Source: Bacteroidales bacterium (lineage in GTDB: Bacteria; Bacteroidota; Bacteroidia; Bacteroidales; VadinHA17). Taken from it: a stretch of DNA of 20,750 nt. Shown here in pieces: positions 1 through 7,905 of the stretch (position 1 is the stretch's first letter; every line of letters starts with the position of its first letter). The DNA is taken from NCBI GenBank assembly GCA_017882245.1, contig JADGPV010000157.1, positions 1 to 20,750 on the forward strand, written 5' to 3'. The notes beneath the pieces are model-generated. The model did no database searches. It was not told where the DNA came from and saw nothing but the letters and a program-made list of their open reading frames with translations. A program made the translations under genes and the position numbers.

Positions 1-1
1 A

Positions 2-2173
2 GTAATAAAGGTATTCGTCGACCTCTATAATAAGGGACTGATATACAGGGGTGTGCGCATGGTTAATTGGGACCCGCAGGCACGTACTGCTGTTTCTGAT
101 GAGGAGGTAATATATACAGAGGAAAAATCAAAGCTTTATTATGTCAGGTACCGGATTGTTGGTGAAGATAACTATGTAATGATAGCAACTACCAGGCCTG
201 AGACAATCCTTGGTGACACCGCCGTCTGCGCCAATCCTGGTGATGAACGGTATCAGCATATGAAGGGAAAGCACGTTATCGTTCCCATGACAGGCCGCGA
301 AGTGCCATTTATTTTTGATGAATATGTTGATCCTGAGTTCGGTACAGGCTCTCTCAAGATCACTCCCGCGCATGATATAAACGATTATGAGATAGGACTG
401 AAGCATAACCTTGAAGCCATCGATATCTTCAATGACGACGGCACCATAAGTGAAAGAGCAGGCCTCTTCATCGGCATTGACCGTTTCGCCGCAAGGGAGA
501 TGGCGGAAAAAGAGCTGCAAAGGACCGGAGCCCTGGTAAAAGTTGAGGAATACATTAACAAGCTGGGCCGGTCTGAGCGTACACATGCAGTTATTGAACC
601 AAAATTATCGCTGCAATGGTTTCTAAGCATGAAGGATTTAGCAGAGCCTGCCCTCGATGCAATATTGAATGACACCATCAGGTTGTTCCCTGATAAGTAC
701 AAAAATGTCTACAGGCATTGGATGGAGAACGTTCGCGACTGGTGCATCAGCAGGCAGTTATGGTGGGGTCAGCGCATACCGGCATATTATTATAATAATA
801 ATGAGTTTGTTGTTGCGGAGACAGCAGAGGAAGCACTTGCCGAGGCTCGTCAGGTCAGCGGCAGGAAGGACCTGTCATTATCTGACCTGAGACAGGATGA
901 AGACGTGCTTGACACCTGGTTTTCTTCGTGGCTCTGGCCTCTGACATGCTTCAACGGGATCAATGAACCGGATAATGAGGATATAAAATATTATTATCCC
1001 TCCAATGTTCTTGTCACTGCTCCGGATATACTTTTTTTCTGGGTTGCCAGGATGATCATCGCTGGTTATGAGTACAGAGGAAGGGAGCCGTTCAGAGATG
1101 TATATCTTACAGGTATGGTGCGTGACAAGCAGAACAGAAAGATGTCAAAATCGCTGGGTAATTCCCCTGATCCCATCCGTCTGATGGAAAAGTACGGAGC
1201 TGACGGAGTCAGGGTAGGGATGCTCTTATGCTCTCCGGCCGGTAATGATCTCCTTTATGACGACAGCCTGCCTGAACAGGGACGTAATTTTGCCAATAAG
1301 ATATGGAATGCCTTCCGTCTGGTTATAACAATGGATACTGATGACAGCATCCCTCAGCCGTCTGCCTCGTCAGCAGCAGTCCGGTGGATGGATGGTCTCA
1401 TAAACAAAACCCTGGCGCAGATAGATGAAAATTTTTCACGGTATCGGATCTCTGATGCTCTGATGCAGTCATACAAATTATTCTGGGATGACTTCTCAGG
1501 CTGGTTCCTTGAGATCATCAAGCCAGCCTACGGAAAGCCGATGGACGGACAAACCCACAGGGATTCACTGCGTATTTTTGAGACAATGATGAAGGTCATA
1601 CATCCTTTCATGCCTTTCATCACTGAGGAAATATGGCAGAGGCTTGCCGAAAGACCAGACGGCAGCAGCATAATGATCGAAAAGATGCCGGCAGCTGGTC
1701 AGTATGATGATGCAATGCTCAGTCGCTTTGATACGGCCCGCGAAATTGTAAGTGCCGTCCGGACTATCAGAAAAGAAAAGAATATCCCGACACGCGATTC
1801 ACTTGTTCTATGTGCGGCAGCGGGCTCAACCGGCGGAGAGTTTGATGAGGTCATCAGACGCATGTGCAATCTCTCGGAGATACGTGTCGTACGGGGCAAG
1901 GTTGAAAGTGCAGTGTCATTCAGGATACATACGCATGAGTTCTTCATACCAATGGGTGAAGGTATTGATCACGATGTAGAAATCAGAAAGCTGCGTGAAG
2001 AGTTAACTTATACGGAAGGATTTCTTGCTTCAGTGATGGCAAAACTCTCTAATGAGAAGTTCGTTGCCAATGCTCCCGGGAAAGTTATTACACTTGAGAG
2101 AAAAAAGGAAGCTGATGCGCGCGCCAGGATCAAAACGCTAAAAGAAAGCCTCTCGCTCCTTGAAAAGAATTAG
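2..2173 (+). CDS. valS: Valine--tRNA ligase, C-terminal three quarters (5' truncated by window)
   Basis: Cytoplasmic enzyme charging tRNA-Val with valine. The frame is open from base 2, before the first possible start at 53, so the gene begins upstream of the window. About 723 codons are present against the usual 870-950, so the N-terminal part with the HIGH-type ATP motif is missing. Visible parts in order: the CP1 editing domain (TTRPETILGDTAV, then FGTGSLKITPAHD), the catalytic core with DWCISRQLWWGQRIP and EDVLDTWFSSWLWP, the KMSKS loop at 1139-1153 in MVRDKQNRKMSKSLGNSPDP, the anticodon-binding helical domain, and a charged C-terminal coiled coil (EIRKLREEL to the end) typical of ValRS. 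The editing and aminoacylation elements in view look intact. Its stop codon overlaps the convergent lipoprotein gene by four bases. Isoleucyl- and leucyl-tRNA synthetases were considered, but the C-terminal coiled coil and the sequence around KMSKS fit ValRS. Confidence 0.97.
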   Translation, partial: VIKVFVDLYNKGLIYRGVRMVNWDPQARTAVSDEEVIYTEEKSKLYYVRYRIVGEDNYVMIATTRPETILGDTAVCANPGDERYQHMKGKHVIVPMTGREVPFIFDEYVDPEFGTGSLKITPAHDINDYEIGLKHNLEAIDIFNDDGTISERAGLFIGIDRFAAREMAEKELQRTGALVKVEEYINKLGRSERTHAVIEPKLSLQWFLSMKDLAEPALDAILNDTIRLFPDKYKNVYRHWMENVRDWCISRQLWWGQRIPAYYYNNNEFVVAETAEEALAEARQVSGRKDLSLSDLRQDEDVLDTWFSSWLWPLTCFNGINEPDNEDIKYYYPSNVLVTAPDILFFWVARMIIAGYEYRGREPFRDVYLTGMVRDKQNRKMSKSLGNSPDPIRLMEKYGADGVRVGMLLCSPAGNDLLYDDSLPEQGRNFANKIWNAFRLVITMDTDDSIPQPSASSAAVRWMDGLINKTLAQIDENFSRYRISDALMQSYKLFWDDFSGWFLEIIKPAYGKPMDGQTHRDSLRIFETMMKVIHPFMPFITEEIWQRLAERPDGSSIMIEKMPAAGQYDDAMLSRFDTAREIVSAVRTIRKEKNIPTRDSLVLCAAAGSTGGEFDEVIRRMCNLSEIRVVRGKVESAVSFRIHTHEFFIPMGEGIDHDVEIRKLREELTYTEGFLASVMAKLSNEKFVANAPGKVITLERKKEADARARIKTLKESLSLLEKN

Positions 2174-3471
2174 TCTTTACGGACGGTGTAGCTGCCATTT
2201 TCTCCTGACACTGCCTGCCAGCCGTCATTCAGCATCAGGTGCCATCCGGCACCGGAGATATGATTTCTTTCAATTACTATATCCCGGGCACTTATACGAA
2301 GTGTATGCAGGTCGTTAGCCAGCAGTGCGCCGCCATCGTCAACAGACAGTCTTCCCCAATTGTCTGAAACGCGCAGCCGCTCATAAAGTGTGCCAAGAGA
2401 ATCAAGGAAATTGATATCCTCGGGTTCATAACTGAAATTTGGACTCTCCATAGTAAGAGTCAAAACCGGTTTCTCAACGAACGTCGTTATGATCTTCCTT
2501 GTCCGTTCGTTTATCATGGCCTGGCGTTCGCTTTCCTCCGCCCTTATAGCCTGTATATCATAGTTCATGGCAAGTGAACCGGCAACATCACGGCATACTT
2601 CCGGAAGTGTCACTCCATAGGCCTCAAGGGTAGCCTTCCCCAGATCAAAATCCGGCCGTCGGATCTGTCTGAAATCAAAACCCGTATCATCAAGCAGGGT
2701 GGCATATAATGCACCATGGACAAATCCGTAGCCCGAGGCATAGGAGTTATTACTGTATATCCTGTCAAGGTATTCAAGTATCCGTTCCCTGCGCTCGTTA
2801 CTGTCTGCGGAACAAAGTTTTATATAAGTAAATGTTGCCAGGCCTTCATAATTTTCAAACTTGTTCTCATCAGTGATGGCTTCCGGTAGTTGCTCGCGCC
2901 GGGCACCACGAAAGACAAGCGCATCCCGTATAGCCAGTTTGCGGGCCTCACCGGTCGATCCGATAGCATTAATAAGGGCTTTCCACTCGAGCTTAAGGTA
3001 GAACCGGGCATTCGGGTCGTTCAGGTGCCGCGTACTGAAGGTTGAAGGTTTTAGGTCATGGCGTTCCTGGAAGCAGTGAAAAAGGCTGTGGACAGTGCGG
3101 GCAGCTACCCTGTAACGGTCTTCCGTGTCAGGCAACGGCACCATTGCATATTTTATGCCGCCGAATTCGATGACATTATTGGTAATAAGTCTCTCCCTGG
3201 GGAGCACACCTGTGAAGATTCCTTCCCTGGCTCTCAGGGTGCCTGCAGAATCAGCAACGTTGGCATAGATCATTCTGTTACGACTGTCCACGTACATGAT
3301 CGGGCCATAAAGATTTTCTCCCCACAGCTTTCCGTTGTCATTATTGCAGATCTGCTCAACGTATTTAAAATATTCACCGGCTTTCTGAACGGAGAACCAT
3401 TCCTGACCTTCCTTTCTGTTACATGATGAGAGAATTAAAACTGTACTGATGATGATGATTAACCTTTTCAT
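2170..3471 (-). CDS. Lipoprotein with degenerate zincin-like HxxxH motif, function unknown
   Basis: A 433-residue protein counted from the chosen start. That start (MKRLIII) gives a short lipoprotein signal peptide with lipobox LSSC and lipidated Cys17, so it should be anchored in a membrane facing the periplasm or cell surface. The frame stays open upstream to 3513, but that longer start would lie upstream of the promoter-like box at 3491-3498 and spoil the signal peptide. Residues about 125-135 read RTVHSLFHCFQ and about 80 residues later comes NYEGLATF. The layout resembles gluzincin metallopeptidases (HExxH, then a downstream EGLA-type Glu), but the glutamate after the first His is Ser (codon AGC). 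His128, His132 and Glu209 could still bind metal, while catalysis is doubtful. The C-terminal 90 residues look like a small separate domain ending in GWHLMLNDGWQ. I do not recognise a named family. The gene is monocistronic and divergent from glnA. Confidence 0.75.
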   Translation of the reverse strand: MKRLIIIISTVLILSSCNRKEGQEWFSVQKAGEYFKYVEQICNNDNGKLWGENLYGPIMYVDSRNRMIYANVADSAGTLRAREGIFTGVLPRERLITNNVIEFGGIKYAMVPLPDTEDRYRVAARTVHSLFHCFQERHDLKPSTFSTRHLNDPNARFYLKLEWKALINAIGSTGEARKLAIRDALVFRGARREQLPEAITDENKFENYEGLATFTYIKLCSADSNERRERILEYLDRIYSNNSYASGYGFVHGALYATLLDDTGFDFRQIRRPDFDLGKATLEAYGVTLPEVCRDVAGSLAMNYDIQAIRAEESERQAMINERTRKIITTFVEKPVLTLTMESPNFSYEPEDINFLDSLGTLYERLRVSDNWGRLSVDDGGALLANDLHTLRISARDIVIERNHISGAGWHLMLNDGWQAVSGENGSYTVRKD

Positions 3472-3490
3472 CCGGAGCCTGAGTAAGCTC

Positions 3491-3523
3491 CAAAAATATG
3501 AAAAAAACAGCAATGAGGCTCAA
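3491..3523 (-). promoter_or_regulatory. Putative Bacteroidota-type promoter for the lipoprotein gene
   Basis: Read on the minus strand, 3498-3491 is TATTTTTG, an exact match to the Bacteroidota -7 consensus TAnnTTTG. A TTG at 3523-3521 could serve as the -33 element, with a 22-bp spacer that is slightly long. Transcription would start about 10-15 bases upstream of the ATG at 3471, which supports that start over the open frame to 3513. Confidence 0.5.
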
Positions 3524-3560
3524 CTGCAGATTGTCAAGGAGAGCAATTATGATTAAGATG

Positions 3561-3592
3561 TTGCTTTTTACATCTTTAAATTTTTACATTTG
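3561..3592 (+). promoter_or_regulatory. Putative Bacteroidota-type promoter for glutamine synthetase
   Basis: TACATTTG at 3585-3592 matches the -7 consensus TAnnTTTG exactly, and TTG at 3561-3563 lies 21 bp upstream as a candidate -33 element. The expected start point near 3599 leaves a leader of only about 15 nt before the glnA ATG, so a leader-based riboswitch is not possible from this promoter. Confidence 0.55.
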
Positions 3593-3602
3593 CCGTCGCT
3601 AA

Positions 3603-3608
3603 AAGGAG
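3603..3608 (+). promoter_or_regulatory. Shine-Dalgarno site of glutamine synthetase
   Basis: AAGGAG sits six bases before the ATG at 3615. This is a canonical site and it fixes the start codon. Strong Shine-Dalgarno sequences are uncommon in Bacteroidota and the other genes in this window show none as clear, so it may mark a highly translated gene. Confidence 0.6.
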
Positions 3609-3614
3609 CAAATA

Positions 3615-5117
3615 ATGAATAATGACATACTTATGAGCCGTAATGAACTGGTGCAGTTTCTAAGAAAGCCCGCAGACCAGTTTACTTCTGATGACATTAT
3701 GAGGTTTATTGAAGCGAAGGGAATAAAGATGGTCAACTTCAGGTATCCGGCTGAAGACGGCAAGTTAAAATCTCTGAATTTTGTGCCGTTTAGCCGCGAT
3801 CATCTGGCTGCTATACTCACTGCCGGTGAGCGTGTTGACGGATCGAGTCTCTTCTCTTTCGTTGAGGCGGGATCAAGCGACATGTATGTCATGCCAAGAT
3901 ACCGCACTGCGTTTGTCAATCCTTTTGCACAGTCGCCCACTCTTGAAATATTATGTTCATTCTATAATTCAGAAGGGAAGCCTCTTGAGAGCTCTCCCGA
4001 ATATATACTCCGCAAAGCCATAAAAAGGTTTACGGAATCGACAGGCTATGCAATCAGGGCACTTGGTGAACTTGAATATTACGTCAGATCCAAAAGTGAC
4101 GAGCTGTATCCTCTTTTTGACCAGAAGGGTTATCACCAATCAAAGCCTTTTGCAAAGTTCGAGGATCTGCGGGTTGAAGCTCTTGAACTCTGCGCCAGGG
4201 CCGGATGTCATATTAAGTACGGTCATTCGGAAGTCGGAAGTTTCTCAAAGGACGGAAATGACTTTGAGCAGCACGAGATAGAGTTCCTTCATGTCCCTCT
4301 TGATGAGGCTACAGAACAATTATTGATTGCCAAATGGATACTTCGCATGCTGGGTTATAAATACGGAGTTGAGGTCAGTTTTGCGCCCAAGATTACGGTG
4401 GGCAAAGCCGGATCTGGCATGCATATTCACCTGCTGCTTGAGAAGGATAGCCGTAACCTGATGATCGAAGATGGTCATCTCAGCGATACGGCAAAGAAAA
4501 TGATTGCCGGAATCCTTGATCTTAGCAAGGGTTTGACAGCATTCGGGAATACAATCCCCACTTCCTACCTCAGGTTAGTCCCTCACCAGGAGGCTCCTAC
4601 AAATATCTGCTGGGGCGATCGGAACCGGTCGGTGCTAATGAGGGTTCCCCTCGGATGGCTGGGTGCCTCGCAGATGATCCATGATGCCAATCCTGCCGAG
4701 CAGTCAGGCAGCGCAGAAAAAATCTCCAGGCAGACAGTCGAGCTCCGTTCCCCTGACAGCTCTGCAGATATTTACATGCTGATGGCTGGCATTGCCATTG
4801 CCATTCAGCACGGACTTGAAATGCCTGGAGCACTCGAGATGGCAGACAGGCTCTACGTCAATTATAATGTATTTAAGGATAAAAGAAAGGCTACAGGGAA
4901 AAAACTTGAATCACTTCCTGCATCATGCTGGGATTCGGCAGAGGCGCTGCTCAGCCTGCGGCATTACTTTGAGAAAGATGGCATATTCCCTGCAGGTGTG
5001 ATAGACAATGTAGCGAAAAGGCTGAAGTCGTACAATGACCAGAAGCTGAGCGAGGAGCTCTATGGCAACAATGAGGCCATAGCGAAGCTGGTGAAGCAAC
5101 ACTTGCACTGCGGTTAG
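3615..5117 (+). CDS. glnA: Glutamine synthetase, type I-like, with active-site-proximal insertion
   Basis: Makes glutamine from glutamate, ammonia and ATP in the cytoplasm. At 500 residues it is longer than typical GSI (440-470). Family landmarks are all present: DGSS (Asp75) in the ammonium-site segment, GELEYY with Glu152/Glu154, GSGMHIH at 266-272, the catalytic-loop glutamate in LVPHQEAP (Glu326), NRSVLMRVP at 337-345, and VELRSPDSSAD at 375-385 with the substrate-site Arg378. Between RVP and VELRSPD lie 29 residues where classical GSI has roughly a dozen, so there is an insertion of about 17 beside the active site. The adenylylation tyrosine motif (NLYDLP) is absent, the equivalent region reading NYNVFKDKR, so GlnE-type covalent control is unlikely. 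It is much shorter than GSIII, the other type common in this phylum. The gene appears monocistronic with its own promoter and converges on yihY. A role in ligating another amine to glutamate cannot be excluded. Confidence 0.88.
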   Translation: MNNDILMSRNELVQFLRKPADQFTSDDIMRFIEAKGIKMVNFRYPAEDGKLKSLNFVPFSRDHLAAILTAGERVDGSSLFSFVEAGSSDMYVMPRYRTAFVNPFAQSPTLEILCSFYNSEGKPLESSPEYILRKAIKRFTESTGYAIRALGELEYYVRSKSDELYPLFDQKGYHQSKPFAKFEDLRVEALELCARAGCHIKYGHSEVGSFSKDGNDFEQHEIEFLHVPLDEATEQLLIAKWILRMLGYKYGVEVSFAPKITVGKAGSGMHIHLLLEKDSRNLMIEDGHLSDTAKKMIAGILDLSKGLTAFGNTIPTSYLRLVPHQEAPTNICWGDRNRSVLMRVPLGWLGASQMIHDANPAEQSGSAEKISRQTVELRSPDSSADIYMLMAGIAIAIQHGLEMPGALEMADRLYVNYNVFKDKRKATGKKLESLPASCWDSAEALLSLRHYFEKDGIFPAGVIDNVAKRLKSYNDQKLSEELYGNNEAIAKLVKQHLHCG

Positions 5118-5123
5118 AAAAAC

Positions 5124-6038
5124 TCACGCTTTCGTTTCAAGCTCTACAGAAGCTGCCTTGATGCTAACATTCAGCTCAAATCCGACAAGGAGAGCTATTG
5201 AGTTGAGGTACAGCCAGATAAGAATTACTATAAGTGTCCCTATTGTTCCGTAAAGTTTGTTATACTGGCCGAAATTATTGACATAAGCTGAAAATCCCAG
5301 TGATGTCAGGATAAACAATCCTGTGGCCAGAATTGACCCCGGAGATATATACCTGAAGTCCTTCTTTTTTGCAGGGACAAGATAATACAGAGTTGAGATT
5401 GCAAAAAACAGCATTGCAATGATCAGTATCCATTTGAAAGTCATAACCAGGTAGAAGACAAAACTGATGCGAAGCACTCCAGTCTCAACCATCTTGTCTA
5501 CAACCGAATGGTTGAGAATAATGAGCGCTCCGGCGGTGATAAACATCAAAAGGATAAGCATCAGGAGAAAGACTGCTATTTTTCTCTGTTGGACCCATGT
5601 ACGGCTCTGGAAACCGTGGGCTGAGACGTTGAAGGCATGCATCAGTGCGTGTATACCGTTGGTGGAAAAGATTATGGTGGCAAGAAACATTGTCACAAGC
5701 AATATACCGCTGCGGTTGGTTATTACATCAATAATTGTCCCCTCCAGAAAACTGTATGCTGTTTCAGGAAGGATGTTTTCAAAAAGTTTTATCAGCTCAG
5801 TCTGAAAATTAGGTATAGGGATAAAGGGTATAAGCGTAAATAGGAAAATCGTTGCCGGCAACAATGCCATCAGCATATTAAATGCTATAGCTGATGCCCT
5901 GGTCACCAGCACTCCTCTTCCAAACAGACCTTTTACTGTCAGTTTTACCACTGTGTCGAGGGGAGCCCTGTCAAAACCCGGCGGGACAGCTTTAATAATT
6001 CCTTTTGCTCTTGTTGTGATGGTCTCCCTGGCGCTCAT
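5124..6038 (-). CDS. YihY/BrkB (UPF0761) family inner-membrane protein
   Basis: A 304-residue polytopic protein. Hydrophobic stretches suggest six membrane spans at about 46-71, 110-130, 152-176, 190-220, 233-253 and 262-287. The family pattern is clear: TRASAIAFNMLMALLPA at the first span and YNKLYGTIGTLIVILIWLY followed by ELN near the last. YihY proteins, once annotated as ribonuclease BN, are now regarded as membrane proteins of unsettled function; the tRNA-processing assignment belonged to another gene. It is the last gene of the DUF4783-nadC-yihY operon, starting eight bases after the nadC stop, and no Shine-Dalgarno is visible, so translational coupling is likely. Only six bases separate its stop from that of the convergent glutamine synthetase, leaving no room for an intergenic terminator. 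Confidence 0.9.
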   Translation of the reverse strand: MSARETITTRAKGIIKAVPPGFDRAPLDTVVKLTVKGLFGRGVLVTRASAIAFNMLMALLPATIFLFTLIPFIPIPNFQTELIKLFENILPETAYSFLEGTIIDVITNRSGILLVTMFLATIIFSTNGIHALMHAFNVSAHGFQSRTWVQQRKIAVFLLMLILLMFITAGALIILNHSVVDKMVETGVLRISFVFYLVMTFKWILIIAMLFFAISTLYYLVPAKKKDFRYISPGSILATGLFILTSLGFSAYVNNFGQYNKLYGTIGTLIVILIWLYLNSIALLVGFELNVSIKAASVELETKA

Positions 6039-6046
6039 ACAGGTGG

Positions 6047-6889
6047 TCAGTAAGCTTTCAGGCTCATGTCGAGGCTTTTAATATGATGCGTCAGTGCCCC
6101 TACGGAAATAAAATCCACGCCGCACATCGCATATTCCCTGACATTATCCAGGGTGATCCCTCCAGATGATTCTGTCTCGGTGGCTTTGCCAATAATCCTG
6201 ACAGCCTCAACTGTCATTGGAATGGTGAAATTGTCAAGCATTATGCGGTCAACTCCCGTTGCTGCAATTATTTCATTAACGTCCTTAATATTACGTGCCT
6301 CAACTTCAATCTTCATTGACAGCCCGTTCTTCCTCAGGTATTCTTTGGTCCGTGCTACGGCAGTTGTAATACCTCCGGCATAGTCAATATGATTATCCTT
6401 AAGTATGATCATATCATACAGTCCCATGCGATGGTTGATCCCTCCGCCGATGCGAACGGCCTCTTTTTCCAGCAACCGCATCCCGGGTGTTGTCTTTCGT
6501 GTGTCTGTAATCCTGGCACTGGTTCCCTTTACCTTTTCAACATAAAGAGCTGTGGCTGTGGCTATGCCGCTCATGCGTTGCATGATGTTAAGCACCAGGC
6601 GTTCGGCGCGCAACAGTGAATGGAGGCTACCTTCTGCGGTAAGAGCTATATCGCCGAAATTAATCCGTTCTCCATCCTGAAGGAAGGTCTGAACATTAAG
6701 TGAAGGGTCAGCAATGCGAAAGACTTCCCTGACGACCCTGACACCGGCAATTATGCCGCTCTCCTTGATAAGGAGTCTTGCACGACCTCTTGCTGATGCC
6801 GGTATGCACGCGAGAGAACTATGGTCACCTTCGCCGGTGTCCTCATCAAGGGCATGGCGGATTAATGCCCGGAGCTCTGTATCACTCAT
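6047..6889 (-). CDS. nadC: Nicotinate-nucleotide pyrophosphorylase (carboxylating), NadC
   Basis: Quinolinate phosphoribosyltransferase: converts quinolinate and PRPP to nicotinate mononucleotide, CO2 and pyrophosphate in de novo NAD synthesis. At 280 residues it is normal length. Motifs in order: DEDTGEGDHSS near the N-terminus, RAERLVLNIMQRMSGIAT at 94-111, DTRKTTPGMR at 129-138, HRMGLYD at 153-159 followed by KDNH (Lys164), EVEARN at 195-200, MLDN at 217-220, SGGI at 242-245 and ISVGALTH at 261-268. These include the expected Arg/Lys/His/Glu/Asp substrate-site residues, so the enzyme looks functional. Its start overlaps the end of the DUF4783 gene by 8 bp and yihY follows closely, so it is the middle of a three-gene operon. 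nadA and nadB are not in this window. Confidence 0.97.
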   Translation of the reverse strand: MSDTELRALIRHALDEDTGEGDHSSLACIPASARGRARLLIKESGIIAGVRVVREVFRIADPSLNVQTFLQDGERINFGDIALTAEGSLHSLLRAERLVLNIMQRMSGIATATALYVEKVKGTSARITDTRKTTPGMRLLEKEAVRIGGGINHRMGLYDMIILKDNHIDYAGGITTAVARTKEYLRKNGLSMKIEVEARNIKDVNEIIAATGVDRIMLDNFTIPMTVEAVRIIGKATETESSGGITLDNVREYAMCGVDFISVGALTHHIKSLDMSLKAY

Positions 6890-7283
6890 TGTCAGCTTCG
6901 ATCCGTATCTGATGAATTAATGGATTATCGTTAACTTTCTTCAACAGAAAATAAACTCGGAAATTTCCCTTATCGGTCTCAAGAACTGCAATAGCATACT
7001 GGGCATCGCCCTTAGCACCCTGGTGCCTGATCACAAATTCACGCGTATGATAACGGGTGAAGAAATCCTTCAGAATGCTCTCAGCAACGCTCTTGCTGTA
7101 AAAGTCCTCCTTGTCAGGCATCACCAGCTCAACAGTGCTGTTCAGGTATTCGGAGAGACCTGCAGCGCTTCCTGACCGGAAGGCAATGGAAATGCCCGCA
7201 GGTATCCTTGGTTGCTCCTGAACTGCAAGAAATACTGTCATAAGAAACAGCAATCCGGCAGCAGTGAATAACTTCTTCTTCAT
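6882..7283 (-). CDS. DUF4783-like exported protein upstream of nadC
   Basis: A 133-residue protein with a Sec signal peptide (MKKK, then a hydrophobic core to about residue 21), hence periplasmic or outer-membrane associated. The mature part has the NTF2-like look of DUF4783: SGSAAGLSEYLNSTVEL, SKSVAESILKDFFTRY, then FVIRHQGAKGDAQYAIAVLET and FRVYFLLKK. As I recall the family, DUF4783 genes commonly sit beside nadC in Bacteroidota, which matches here. It is the first gene of the operon and its last eight bases overlap the nadC start. Function is unknown. There is no obvious catalytic motif; a ligand-binding pocket is only suggested by the fold resemblance. Confidence 0.75.
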   Translation of the reverse strand: MKKKLFTAAGLLFLMTVFLAVQEQPRIPAGISIAFRSGSAAGLSEYLNSTVELVMPDKEDFYSKSVAESILKDFFTRYHTREFVIRHQGAKGDAQYAIAVLETDKGNFRVYFLLKKVNDNPLIHQIRIEADNE

Positions 7284-7317
7284 TTTAATTCCTTTATGCT
7301 ATACAAATAAGGACAAG

Positions 7318-7325
7318 CAAATTTA
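7318..7325 (-). promoter_or_regulatory. Putative -7 box for the DUF4783-nadC-yihY operon
   Basis: On the minus strand this reads TAAATTTG, an exact TAnnTTTG match, giving a predicted leader of about 28 nt before the ATG at 7283. A clear -33 element at the usual spacing is not seen (the nearest TTGG is about 23 bp away). The box lies in the 148-bp divergent region 7284-7431, which otherwise shows only AT-rich sequence and the rlmH box. Confidence 0.4.
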
Positions 7326-7396
7326 ACTAATATTATCAAAAACTGAACCAATTTATTTCTGCCTTCTGGTCCGCTGATTTATAAGGACTTAATTGC

Positions 7397-7404
7397 TATA
7401 TTTG
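7397..7404 (+). promoter_or_regulatory. Putative -7 box for rlmH and the histidine kinase
   Basis: TATATTTG matches the Bacteroidota -7 consensus TAnnTTTG exactly and lies 27 bases before the rlmH ATG. No good TTTG -33 box is visible at 17-23 bp upstream. Confidence 0.45.
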
Positions 7405-7431
7405 TCTGACTCAACAAAAAGGGCAGAATAA

Positions 7432-7905
7432 ATGATGCTTGTACTGCTGATGACCGGAAAAACAGATCAGACCTGGCTCAGGGAGGGTGTTGCCGGATAT
7501 GAGAAGAGGATCTCAAAGTACATTCGCTTTGAGGTTGTAACCCTTCCTGATGTAAAGAACCCGGGTAACAGATCGGCCGAAAAAGTGAAGGAGAAGGAAG
7601 CTGAAAAAATGCTGGCTGTTCTTAAGAGCGATGATCATGTCGTGCTTCTCGATGAGCGTGGGGAAAGTTATTCTACCATCGGGCTTGCAAATTACCTGAG
7701 AAATTCAATGCAGTTGCCAAAGAAAAGGATGGTGTTCATCATTGGTGGTCCATGGGGTTTTCATCAGAGCATAAGGGACAGGGCTGATCACGTCCTTTCA
7801 CTCTCAGATCTCACTTTTTCGCATCAGGTGGTACGATTATTGTTCGCAGAACAACTTTACAGAGTGCTGTCGGTGATTGCCGGCGACCCTTATCACCATG
7901 AATGA
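7432..7905 (+). CDS. rlmH: 23S rRNA (pseudouridine1915-N3)-methyltransferase RlmH
   Basis: SPOUT-family enzyme that methylates N3 of pseudouridine 1915 in helix 69 of 23S rRNA, using S-adenosylmethionine on the assembled ribosome. Its 157 residues match the family length. Visible motifs are LLDERG at 72-77, the SAM-knot segment FIIGGPWGF around 102-110, SLSDLTFSHQVVR at 123-135, and the C-terminal tail GDPYHHE at 151-157, which is diagnostic of RlmH (usual form PYHK/PYHH). Two adjacent ATG codons (7432, 7435) are possible starts; the difference is one residue. The divergent TAnnTTTG box just upstream is the likely promoter. Its stop lies inside the first codons of the following kinase gene (8-bp overlap), so the kinase is probably translated by coupling. 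Confidence 0.97.
   Translation: MMLVLLMTGKTDQTWLREGVAGYEKRISKYIRFEVVTLPDVKNPGNRSAEKVKEKEAEKMLAVLKSDDHVVLLDERGESYSTIGLANYLRNSMQLPKKRMVFIIGGPWGFHQSIRDRADHVLSLSDLTFSHQVVRLLFAEQLYRVLSVIAGDPYHHE

Noticed and set aside
3472..3513. Longer N-terminus for the lipoprotein (start at 3513)
   Set aside because: It would bury the lipoprotein signal peptide behind 14 residues and place the start upstream of the best promoter box.
7284..7431. Possible small RNA or riboswitch between the nadC operon and rlmH
   Set aside because: Only 148 AT-rich bases with two promoter-like boxes; I found no convincing hairpin series or known riboswitch core.
7877..7897. TTG start for the histidine kinase inside rlmH
   Set aside because: ATG 7898 is a better start codon, keeps the overlap to 8 bp and precedes the first membrane span properly.
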